From positions 68,727-76,277 of the forward strand of contig DGKK01000035.1 of the NCBI GenBank assembly GCA_002387725.1: DNA of 7,551 nucleotides. The letters run 5' to 3'. This document shows, one piece after another, positions 1 to 7,425 of the stretch (its first letter is position 1; every line of letters starts with the position of its first letter). The notes beneath the pieces were generated by a model that was not told where the DNA came from, searched no databases, and saw only the letters and a list, made by a program, of their open reading frames with translations. The DNA comes from Nitrospirae bacterium UBA4572. Lineage in GTDB: Bacteria > Nitrospirota > Leptospirillia > Leptospirillales > Leptospirillaceae. The position numbers and the translations under genes are program-made.

Positions 1-1221
1 GAGGAGGTGGCCGCCCTCATCGCCTCCCTCGAGGCGATCCTGGCCTCCCGGGAGGCCCTCCTCGAGGTGATCCGGCAGGAGACCCGCGTCCTTCTCGAGC
101 GTTTCGGGGACGGGCGGCGCACGGTGATCGTTCCGGACGAGGGAGAGCTGACCCCCGAAGCCCTCATCCCCGACGAGCCCTACATCGTGACGCTCTCCTA
201 CGAAGGCTACATCAAGAGGATGCCCGATGCCGTTCTTCCCACCCAGAGGAGGGGAGGCAAGGGGCGGATCGGGGTGACCCTCAAGGAGGACGACTGCCTG
301 ATCGCGACCCTCAACGCCCGGGCCCACGACACCCTTCTCTTCTTCACCGACCTGGGCAAGGTCTATCGCCTGAAGACCTACGAGCTTCCCGAGGCGCAGC
401 GGACCGCCCGGGGCAAGCATCTCCTCTCCCTTCTCTCCCTCTCCCCCGACGAGCGCGTGGCGGCGATCCTTCCGGTGCGCTCCTTCGAGGGGGACAATCT
501 CCTTCTCTTTGGGACGGTGAAGGGGTACTTCAAGAAGACCCGCCTCTCGGAATACGCCAACATCCGCCAGGGGGGTCTCATCGCCACCGTTCTTGAAGAG
601 GGAGACCGCCTGGCCCGTGTTCTGGTTCTCCACCCCGATCGCCGTCTTTTGGTGGCGACCCGGGGCGGGATGTCCATCCGCTTCGAGGCTGACAACATCC
701 GTCCCACGGGCCGGGCCACCCGGGGGGTGAGGGCCATCCGTCTCTCACCGGACGATTCGGTGGTAAGCTTTGAAGAGGTGAGCGACAGCGACCTGCTGCT
801 CGTCACCACCGAGAAGGGCTTCGGAAAGAGGGTCGATACCAACCTTTTCCGCCTTCAGAAGCGTGGCGGAAAGGGCGTGCGAATCGCCAAGGTCACCCCG
901 GAAACCGGTGCAGTCGTGGCCATCCTCAAGGTGACCGAGCGCGACGACATCGACGTGGTGACCGACACCGGCAGGGTGATCCGCATCCCCTCCGAGGAGA
1001 TCCGGAAGGTGGGTCGCGGGGCCAAGGGGGTCAAGCTCGTCTCCCTCTCCGACAGCCCCCAGGAGACCATCGTGTGCGCCGCCATCAACCCGAAGAGGGA
1101 GCCGACCCCCCTCGAGGCCTACCTCGAGAAGGAGCCGACCGGCAGGGAGAGCCGGGGCGAGGAGGAGGACCCCGACGGCAAGGCCGACGACGGAGACAAG
1201 GATTCCGACATCCGGATCTGA
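1..1221 (+). CDS. gyrA: DNA gyrase subunit A, C-terminal part (5'-truncated by window edge)
   Basis: This is the end of the gyrase A subunit, which with GyrB introduces negative supercoils into DNA using ATP. The reading frame is open from base 1, so the N-terminal breakage-reunion domain with the active-site Tyr lies upstream of the window. The first ~35 residues (AALIASLEAILASREALLEV) are the coiled-coil tail typical of GyrA. A six-bladed beta-pinwheel DNA-wrapping domain then fills about residues 55-365. The GyrA box QRRGGKG is encoded at 244-264, which separates GyrA from the ParC paralogue. A related QKRGGKG is at 856-876, and further blade repeats carry GRATRGVRAIRL-like and GRGAKGVKLVSL-like motifs. 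The protein ends in an acidic, Asp/Glu-rich tail, a common feature of GyrA that can tune supercoiling activity. The stop (TGA) is five bases before the next start, suggesting co-transcription with the lipoprotein gene. Identification as GyrA is secure. Confidence 0.96.
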   Translation, partial: EEVAALIASLEAILASREALLEVIRQETRVLLERFGDGRRTVIVPDEGELTPEALIPDEPYIVTLSYEGYIKRMPDAVLPTQRRGGKGRIGVTLKEDDCLIATLNARAHDTLLFFTDLGKVYRLKTYELPEAQRTARGKHLLSLLSLSPDERVAAILPVRSFEGDNLLLFGTVKGYFKKTRLSEYANIRQGGLIATVLEEGDRLARVLVLHPDRRLLVATRGGMSIRFEADNIRPTGRATRGVRAIRLSPDDSVVSFEEVSDSDLLLVTTEKGFGKRVDTNLFRLQKRGGKGVRIAKVTPETGAVVAILKVTERDDIDVVTDTGRVIRIPSEEIRKVGRGAKGVKLVSLSDSPQETIVCAAINPKREPTPLEAYLEKEPTGRESRGEEEDPDGKADDGDKDSDIRI

Positions 1222-1226
1222 CCATC

Positions 1227-2108
1227 ATGACCCCTGACGGATCCTCTTATCGCGGCAGGCAGGTCTGCCTGGCCGGCGCCTTTCTTTTGTGTCTTGCGGG
1301 CTGCTCCCAGTCCCAGTCGCGGATGGCCTACCACGAGGGACAAAAGGCTTTGGGCGAATTCCGGATCGAGGAGGCCCGGAAGGACTTCGAAAAGGCGATC
1401 CGCATCGCACCCCGTTCGGGGATTGCTGGCCTGTCGTATTTTCGACTGGGCGAGATCGAGGACCGCTACGAAAACCGTCCCGACCGGGCGGGGGAAAACT
1501 ATATTCGGGCCCTGGAAAATCTCTCCGACAAGTCGGTCCGCTCCCGGGCGTCCTTCTATCTGGCGCGGGATCTGGTGAGCCAGGGGCGCATGAACAATGC
1601 CCTCTCCGTGCTGAAAAAACTCCGGGAATCCCATCCTGACCGGATCCTCTGGATGCGGGCCACCTCCCTTTCCGCCGGGATTCTGGAGCGGGAGCAGCAC
1701 TACAGGGGAGCCCTCTCCCTCTACCGGGAGGTCTGGAAGAAGGACGGAGAGGAAAAGGAGGGGATCCGGGCCTGGCTCAAGGTCGGGCTCCTTGAAGGGA
1801 TCCTGGGGGATGCAAAGGCCTCGGCCCGGGATCTCCGGGCCTTTCTCAAGAGCCATCCCCATGGTCCCATGGCCGACATTGCCGAGTTCAATCTGGCCCG
1901 GGCCCTCTCGGCCCAGGGCCACGACCGTCAGGCGCTGGCCCTTCTGGCCGACGTCATGGGCCGCTATCCCAACCCCGACGAGGTGACGTCGCAGATCTCC
2001 TCCATTCGCCGCAAGATGAAGGCTGCCGCCAGCGCGGAAACGGCTTCCGGCAAGGGGACGGGAGCGAGTTCCCAAACAGGGACGGGGAAGACTACCGGAA
2101 AGAAATGA
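1227..2108 (+). CDS. TPR-repeat lipoprotein of unknown function
   Basis: Predicted 293-residue secreted lipoprotein. The ATG at 1227 is chosen because it gives a signal peptide with a basic n-region (Arg9, Arg11), a hydrophobic core and a lipobox L-A-G-C with the lipidated Cys at residue 26. The frame is open further upstream, but that extension overlaps gyrA and would bury the signal peptide. No strong Shine-Dalgarno is visible. Ser follows the Cys, which by the Lol rule of Gram-negatives favours the outer membrane. Residues ~33-260 are helical TPR-like repeats: EGQKALGEFRIEEARKDFEK, then segments with the pattern of small residues such as FYLARDLVSQGRMNNALSVL and FNLARALSAQGHDRQALALL. They suggest a periplasmic scaffold for protein-protein contacts, loosely like YbgF/CpoB or BamD, but no specific family is recognised. 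The last ~27 residues are a low-complexity Ala/Ser/Gly/Thr/Lys tail. Its stop overlaps the queE start, so translation is probably coupled. Function unknown. Confidence 0.85.
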   Translation: MTPDGSSYRGRQVCLAGAFLLCLAGCSQSQSRMAYHEGQKALGEFRIEEARKDFEKAIRIAPRSGIAGLSYFRLGEIEDRYENRPDRAGENYIRALENLSDKSVRSRASFYLARDLVSQGRMNNALSVLKKLRESHPDRILWMRATSLSAGILEREQHYRGALSLYREVWKKDGEEKEGIRAWLKVGLLEGILGDAKASARDLRAFLKSHPHGPMADIAEFNLARALSAQGHDRQALALLADVMGRYPNPDEVTSQISSIRRKMKAAASAETASGKGTGASSQTGTGKTTGKK

Positions 2109-2746
2109 TGAGGATCAACGAGACCTTTTTTTCCATTCAGGGGGAGTCGACCTTTGCCGGGTGGCCCTGCTTTTTCATCCGGACGACCGGGTGTCCCCTG
2201 CGGTGCCGATGGTGCGACACCACCTACTCCTTTTACGAAGGAGAGGAGAGGACCCTCGACTCCCTCGTGGACGAGGCGTTGTCCCATCCGGCCCCCCTCG
2301 TCGAGGTGACGGGGGGTGAGCCCTTTTCGGCCCCTGAGCTCCCCCGGCTCGTGGAAAAACTTCTCGACGCCGGCAAGACCGTCCTCATCGAAACCTCCGG
2401 AGCCCTGCCGGTGCCGCAGGGTCTCGACCGGCGGTGCCACCTCGTGATGGACATCAAGCCTCCCGGCTCGGGGATGGCCCACCTCATGGCGGAAGAGACC
2501 TTCCGGGCGCTTCGCCCGGGGGACGAGATCAAGGCCGTCATCGCCGACCGGGGCGACTTCGACTTCTGTCTCGACTTTCTCGATCGGCTGGCCCTTCCCC
2601 GGGAGATCCCGGTGACCTTCTCTCCCGTCTTCGGGGAGTGCTCCCCCGGCGAGCTGGCCGAGTGGGTCCTCTCCTCCGGGAGAGAGATCCGGGTGGGCAT
2701 TCAGCTGCACAAGATTCTGTTCGATCCCGAAAGGAGGGGAGTGTAG
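2105..2746 (+). CDS. queE: 7-carboxy-7-deazaguanine synthase (radical SAM)
   Basis: QueE converts 6-carboxy-5,6,7,8-tetrahydropterin to 7-carboxy-7-deazaguanine, a radical-SAM ring contraction in the pathway to preQ0 and queuosine. The 213-residue protein is of normal length. It opens with the family signature NETFFSIQGES, followed by the [4Fe-4S] cluster motif C30-x3-C34-x2-C37 in GCPLRCRWCDT. The SAM-binding motif VTGGEP is at residues 68-73, and a METSGALPVP-like strand (IETSGALPVP) and DIKPPGSG follow, as in QueE proteins. Two ATG codons, 2105 and 2108, are possible; both lie within the ATGATG that overlaps the stop of the lipoprotein gene, and a GGAAAG upstream is compatible with either. 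The next gene is queC, the following step in the pathway. QueD and FolE are not in the window and must be encoded elsewhere if the pathway is complete. Confidence 0.95.
   Translation: MMRINETFFSIQGESTFAGWPCFFIRTTGCPLRCRWCDTTYSFYEGEERTLDSLVDEALSHPAPLVEVTGGEPFSAPELPRLVEKLLDAGKTVLIETSGALPVPQGLDRRCHLVMDIKPPGSGMAHLMAEETFRALRPGDEIKAVIADRGDFDFCLDFLDRLALPREIPVTFSPVFGECSPGELAEWVLSSGREIRVGIQLHKILFDPERRGV
2732..2737 (+). promoter_or_regulatory. Shine-Dalgarno for queC
   Basis: A perfect AGGAGG lies inside the last codons of queE, eight bases before the GTG at 2746. It decides the start of queC in favour of this GTG over other in-frame codons upstream, and shows that queC is translated from within the queE message. 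Confidence 0.8.
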
Positions 2747-3435
2747 TGGCGACAGGCGGCCGGGGCGTTGTCCTGGTGAGCGGAGGAATGGACAGCGCAG
2801 TCACGGCGGCCCTTGCCCGGAAGGAGTGTGATTTTCTGGGATTTCTCCATGTGCGCTACGGAGGTCGGACCCAGAGGAGGGAGGAGCAGTCCTTCCGGGC
2901 TCTCTGCGACCATTTCCGTCCGGACCGGACCCTGATCACCGACGCCCCCTCCCTGGCCGCGGTGGGGGGATCCGCCCTGACCGACGGGAACCTCGAGATC
3001 CCCGAGGGGGACCTCGAGCGCACGGGGATCCCGGTGACCTATGTTCCCTTCAGGAATGCCCACTTCCTCTCGGTGGCGGTCTCCTGGGCCGAGGTCCTCT
3101 CCTGCGACAGGATCTATATCGGGGCTGTGGAGGAGGACAGTTCCGGCTACCCCGACTGCCGGCGCTCCTTCTACGATGCCTTCGAGCAGGCGGCCCGCCT
3201 GGGAACGGCCATGGAGATGGAGGGCTCCTCCCTCTCCATTGTCACCCCCGTGATCCATATGGACAAGGGAGAGATCGTGCGCACGGGGCTTTCCCTCTCC
3301 GTTCCCTTTGCCCTGACCTGGTCGTGCTACCGGGAAGGAGAGAAGGCCTGTGGCCATTGCGACAGCTGCCTTTTGCGCCTGAGGGGATTTTCCCGGGCCG
3401 GGGTCTCCGATCCTCTCCCCTACGACCTCTCATAA
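2746..3435 (+). CDS. queC: 7-cyano-7-deazaguanine (preQ0) synthase
   Basis: QueC uses ATP and ammonia to turn 7-carboxy-7-deazaguanine, the QueE product, into preQ0. The 229-residue protein begins at a GTG whose G is the last base of the queE stop codon, with AGGAGG eight bases upstream. The PP-loop ATP pyrophosphatase motif SGGMDS is at residues 12-17. Family motifs follow: TYVPFRNAHFLSVAVSWAE in the middle, and GAVEEDSSGYPDCRRSFYDAF for substrate binding. A C-terminal zinc site is formed by Cys194, Cys202, Cys205 and Cys208 in SCYREGEKACGHCDSC. All key residues are present, so the enzyme should be active. It ends with TAA 57 bases before the preferred pepA start. preQ0 can feed queuosine in tRNA or, in some bacteria, DNA modification; nothing in this window points to the latter. 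Confidence 0.96.
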   Translation: MATGGRGVVLVSGGMDSAVTAALARKECDFLGFLHVRYGGRTQRREEQSFRALCDHFRPDRTLITDAPSLAAVGGSALTDGNLEIPEGDLERTGIPVTYVPFRNAHFLSVAVSWAEVLSCDRIYIGAVEEDSSGYPDCRRSFYDAFEQAARLGTAMEMEGSSLSIVTPVIHMDKGEIVRTGLSLSVPFALTWSCYREGEKACGHCDSCLLRLRGFSRAGVSDPLPYDLS

Positions 3436-3492
3436 CCGTCGGAAGACAGAGTCCTCCGGCGCACACGCCAAGATGCCGATGAAAGGATGATC

Positions 3493-5088
<1,596 letters not shown>

Positions 5089-5091
5089 TCC

Positions 5092-5604
5092 ATGGCAGGA
5101 AAAAAGAAGGACGAAAGGGAGGCCGACGAGAAAGCCCGGGCGGTGAGCACCAACCGGAAGGCCCTCTTCCGCTACGAGGTCATCGAACGCTTCGAGGCGG
5201 GGATCGTCCTTTGGGGAACCGAGGTGAAGGCCATCCGCGAGGGCTCCGTGAATCTTGGCGACGCCTTCGTGCGTTTCGAGAAGGAGGAGGCCTGGCTCTA
5301 CCAGATGCACGTGGGCCCCTACCGCGGAGGCAATCGGGAAAACCACGACCCTCTCCGGGTCAGAAAGCTTCTTCTCCACCGGAAGGAAATCCTCCGTCTT
5401 TTCGGCCTGACGCTCCAGAAGGGCTTGACGGTTGTTCCGCTGGGGATATACTCTAACAATAGAAAGAAATTCAAGGTCACCCTGGCCCTTGTGAAAGGGA
5501 AGACCCAGGGGGACAAGCGGGAGGCCATCAAACGTCGGGAGGCCGACCGGGAAATTTCCCGAGTGTTCCGCTCAAACCAGAAGTTTTCCAAGCGCGACGA
5601 GTAG
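5092..5604 (+). CDS. smpB: SsrA-binding protein, tmRNA partner in trans-translation
   Basis: SmpB binds the tRNA-like domain of tmRNA and delivers it to ribosomes stalled on truncated messages. The 170-residue protein has the conserved OB-fold core: NRKALFRYEVIERFEAGIVL (residues ~21-40) followed by WGTEVKAIREGSVNLGDAFV, then KLLLHRKEI and LTVVPLGIYSNNRKKFKV. The C-terminal tail, with KREAIKRREADREISR and further basic residues, is the part that in studied homologues enters the mRNA channel. The ATG lies three bases after the pepA stop without a clear Shine-Dalgarno, so translational coupling to pepA is likely. The tmRNA gene begins 16 bases downstream, placing both halves of the ribosome-rescue system together. 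A probable ssrA promoter sits inside the coding sequence at 5425-5452, where codon choice (ATA, TCT, AAT, AGA) departs from the GC-rich norm of the neighbours. Confidence 0.97.
   Translation: MAGKKKDEREADEKARAVSTNRKALFRYEVIERFEAGIVLWGTEVKAIREGSVNLGDAFVRFEKEEAWLYQMHVGPYRGGNRENHDPLRVRKLLLHRKEILRLFGLTLQKGLTVVPLGIYSNNRKKFKVTLALVKGKTQGDKREAIKRREADREISRVFRSNQKFSKRDE
5425..5452 (+). promoter_or_regulatory. Predicted sigma-70 promoter for ssrA, inside smpB
   Basis: TTGACG (5425-5430) and TATACT (5447-5452) are separated by 16 bases and each match the sigma-70 consensus at five of six positions. Transcription would start near 5459, about 160 bases before the mature tmRNA 5' end, giving a precursor with a 5' leader to be trimmed. 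The gap between smpB and ssrA is only 16 bases, too short for a promoter, so a promoter within smpB or read-through from upstream is required. Confidence 0.55.
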
Positions 5605-5710
5605 TTCTCGCCACGCCCACGGGGGCGATCTGGATTCGACGGGGACAGGAAAGCCCAGATTGCATGCCGAGGTACCTGGAGCCTCGTAAATCACCTAGGA
5701 AAATCCAAAT

Positions 5711-5740
5711 GCCAACGAACCTATGGCACTCGCAGCCTAA
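5711..5740 (+). other. tmRNA proteolysis-tag reading frame (ANEPMALAA)
   Basis: Nine codons from GCC to GCC followed by TAA. With the alanine carried by the tmRNA itself the appended tag would be A-ANEPMALAA. The start A-N-E and the end A-L-A-A match the general tag pattern; the interior P-M is less usual. The frame is fixed by the ALAA end. Confidence 0.88.
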
Positions 5741-5947
5741 CTAAAACTTAGTCTGCGCGCCGGAGAAGCAGCGCCAACCTGACTTCCGAGGCGTCGACGA
5801 TGTTGGCTGGCCGTGAGGGTCCGTTCCCGCCCGATCGGTGAGACCTTGGGAACTCGCGGGTCTGCCGGTGTGCCTTTTCCCCTGCAGCCTGCTAAAACTT
5901 AAATAAAGGCTAAGCATGTAGTAATCTGGCGTGGACCGTTTCCGGAC

Positions 5948-5975
5948 GCGGGTTCGATTCCCGCCGCCTCCACCA
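5948..5975 (+). other. Probable attachment site (att) of the integrated element, within the ssrA 3' end
   Basis: The T arm and acceptor 3' strand of tmRNA are a frequent target of P4-type and other tyrosine integrases. Such an integrase gene starts about 200 bases downstream and base composition changes just past this point. Integration normally restores the RNA 3' end, which is intact here. The exact crossover core cannot be set because the second copy (the far att) is outside the window. Confidence 0.55.
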
Positions 5976-6018
5976 TTTCGTTTTCCAAAGCCATCCAAGA
6001 AAGTCTAAAGAAGATTAG

Positions 6019-6046
6019 AAAGCCAGCGTAAATGCTGGCTTTTTTT
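6019..6046 (+). terminator. Rho-independent terminator downstream of ssrA
   Basis: AAAGCCAGC (6019-6027) and GCTGGCTTT (6034-6042) form a perfect 9-bp stem around the six-base loop GTAAAT, and a run of seven T (6040-6046) follows. It is 43 bases past the tmRNA CCA and would end the ssrA precursor transcript. It lies on the element side of the probable attachment site. Confidence 0.88.
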
Positions 6047-6098
6047 ATGTCTGTAGTCCCACGATGTCCACGTTCGTCCATTGACAGTCACATGAAAA

Positions 6099-6160
6099 TG
6101 ACGGTAACTTTGACGGTAACTGGACCCTGTTCGATATGACTTACCGTCAATCTACCGTCA
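6099..6160. repeat. Cluster of two direct and two inverted TGACGGTAACT-like repeats before the integrase
   Basis: TGACGGTAACT occurs exactly at 6099-6109 and again at 6111-6121 (12-bp period). The inverse complement form occurs at 6139-6149 (ACTTACCGTCA, one mismatch) and 6150-6160 (ATCTACCGTCA, two mismatches), 11 bp apart. All four share the core TGACGGT/ACCGTCA. A degenerate fifth copy, TGACAGT, is at 6082-6088. The convergent pairing, near one helical turn between neighbours, and position between the attachment site and int suggest arm-type integrase or excisionase sites, or operators controlling int. A weak promoter-like pair (TTGACG 6110-6115, GATATG 6133-6138) lies within the cluster, so binding could repress int. 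Confidence 0.7.
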
Positions 6161-6182
6161 AAACTCTTTTTAAGGGCGAAAA

Positions 6183-7400
6183 ATGGGCCTTACAGATGTT
6201 TCGATTCGAAATTCTAAGTCAAAAGACAAGGCTTTCAAGATGTCGGACGGTGGAGGTCTCTACCTTTTGCTCAATCCCAATGGTTCCCGTTGGTGGAGGT
6301 TCGATTACCGTTTTGGCGGCAAGAGGAAGACTCTGTCCATGGGTGTCTATCCCGAGGTTTCCTTAAAAGATGTTCGGGAGAGGCGCGATGAGGCTAGGAA
6401 GATGCTCGAAGCTGGAATCGATCCATCCAATGCCCGCAAAGCCAAGAAGGAAAGCGATTCTGGAGCGGATACCTTCGAGACCATTGCTCGCGAGTGGTTC
6501 GAGAAGTTTTCCTCGACCTGGTCCCTCACTCATGGGGAGAGAATTATTCGGCGTTTGGAACGGGATGTCTTCCCTTGGATTGGAAAACGGCCAATCAAAG
6601 AAATCACGGCTCCAGAGCTTCTCTCCGTTCTCCGTAGAATTGAATCTCGCGGGGCGGTGGAGACAGCGCACAGGGCGTCTCAGAACTGTGGACAGGTCTT
6701 TCGGTATGCCGTCGCTACCGGTAGAGCGGAACGGGATCCTTCCGGTGATCTGAAGGGGTCAATTCCTCCAACGAAGGTCAAGCATCATGCTTCGATTACA
6801 GACCCTAAGGAAATTGGAGGACTTCTCCGAGCGATCGATGCCTATGAAGGAGGGTTAGTTGTTCGGTGTGCCTTGAGGTTGGCTCCCCTTGTTTTTGTTC
6901 GTCCGGGGGAGCTGAGGCGGGCAGAATGGTCGGAGATCGACTTCGACAAAGCGGAATGGCGAATTCCTGCTGAAAAGATGAAGATGAGGGAGAAGCATAT
7001 AGTCCCCTTGTCCCGTCAGGCGCTTGAAGTCCTTCGTGAGCTTCAGCCTTTGACAGAGAGCGGTCGGTATCTGTTTCCATCGCCTCGTTCCTTGGATCGG
7101 CCCATGTCTGAAAATGCCGTGCTTGCTGCCCTTCGCCGGATGGGGTATTCAGGAAATCAGATGACCGGTCATGGGTTCCGGAGTATGGCGTCGACGATAC
7201 TGAATGAACAGGGATGGAACCGAGATGCGATCGAAAGGCAGCTGGCTCATGCGGAAAGAGATGAGATTCGGGCAGCCTATAACTACGCACAGCATCTCCA
7301 GGAGCGCAAAAAGATGATGCAGGCGTGGGCGGATTACCTGGAAGAGGTGAAGGCGGGGGGAGAGATTGTCCCGTTCAGGAAGACAGTAAAGTTAACGTAA
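6183..7400 (+). CDS. int: P4-type tyrosine site-specific integrase
   Basis: A 405-residue tyrosine recombinase that would integrate and excise the element at the ssrA 3' end. Residues ~1-90 are the DUF4102-type arm-binding domain (LTDVSIRNSK, SDGGGLYLLL, WWRFDYRFGGKRKTLSMGVY), typical of P4-like integrases. Residues ~100-190 are the helical core-binding domain, and ~205-390 the catalytic domain. The six catalytic residues can all be placed: Arg240 (FVRPGELRRAEW), Lys267 (KMKMREKH), His330 and Arg333 (HGFRSMASTILNEQGW), His356 (RQLAHAERDEIR) and nucleophile Tyr366 (AAYNYAQHL). Length is normal and no frameshift is seen, so the protein should be functional. The ATG at 6183 gives the usual start of this family; AAGGG some bases upstream is a weak Shine-Dalgarno. 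Codon use is less GC-biased than in gyrA to smpB, consistent with foreign origin. Confidence 0.95.
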   Translation: MGLTDVSIRNSKSKDKAFKMSDGGGLYLLLNPNGSRWWRFDYRFGGKRKTLSMGVYPEVSLKDVRERRDEARKMLEAGIDPSNARKAKKESDSGADTFETIAREWFEKFSSTWSLTHGERIIRRLERDVFPWIGKRPIKEITAPELLSVLRRIESRGAVETAHRASQNCGQVFRYAVATGRAERDPSGDLKGSIPPTKVKHHASITDPKEIGGLLRAIDAYEGGLVVRCALRLAPLVFVRPGELRRAEWSEIDFDKAEWRIPAEKMKMREKHIVPLSRQALEVLRELQPLTESGRYLFPSPRSLDRPMSENAVLAALRRMGYSGNQMTGHGFRSMASTILNEQGWNRDAIERQLAHAERDEIRAAYNYAQHLQERKKMMQAWADYLEEVKAGGEIVPFRKTVKLT

Positions 7401-7425
7401 AGATATATGACGAAAGGAAGAAAAA

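Larger units (their letters stand above)
5621..5975 (+). ncRNA. ssrA: tmRNA (transfer-messenger RNA), one-piece
   Basis: tmRNA acts first as an alanyl-tRNA and then as a short message to release stalled ribosomes and tag their products for proteolysis. The 5' end GGGGGCG (5621-5627) pairs over 7 bp with CGCCTCC (5965-5971), followed by discriminator A and an encoded CCA (5973-5975). The T arm has a GCGGG/CCCGC stem with loop TTCGATT (5948-5964). The typical 5' block GATCTGGATTCGACGGGGAC and the late block GGCTAAGCATGTAG are present. The tag reading frame runs from the resume codon GCC at 5711 to TAA at 5738 and encodes ANEPMALAA; the ALAA ending is the usual ClpXP-type degron. Tag frame and 3' half are colinear, so this is the one-piece form. 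Length is 355 nt, within the normal range. The 3' end appears to serve as the attachment site of the downstream element and remains intact. Confidence 0.96.

Noticed and set aside
1074..1226. Upstream extension of the lipoprotein frame into gyrA
   Set aside because: The extension is Arg/Gly/Pro-rich out-of-frame gyrA sequence and would place the signal peptide and lipobox in the middle of the protein; the ATG at 1227 is better.
1119..2075. Long minus-strand open frame opposite the lipoprotein gene
   Set aside because: Composition typical of antisense frames in GC-rich DNA, no motif, and the plus strand has a lipobox and TPR pattern.
3436..3492. Possible terminator or promoter between queC and pepA
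   Set aside because: Only imperfect short pairing (CGGA with TCCG) without a T run, and no convincing -35/-10 pair.
5621..5975. Separate tRNA gene at the 3' end or a two-piece tmRNA
   Set aside because: The 3' tRNA-like half pairs with the 5' end at 5621 and no intact tRNA anticodon arm is present; the tag frame lies between the halves in the one-piece order.
5741..5998. Minus-strand open frame across ssrA
   Set aside because: It runs antisense to a clear tmRNA gene; any protein-like look comes from the conserved RNA sequence.
6099..6160. CRISPR array
   Set aside because: The repeats are short (11 bp), nearly abutting and in opposite orientations, with no spacers.
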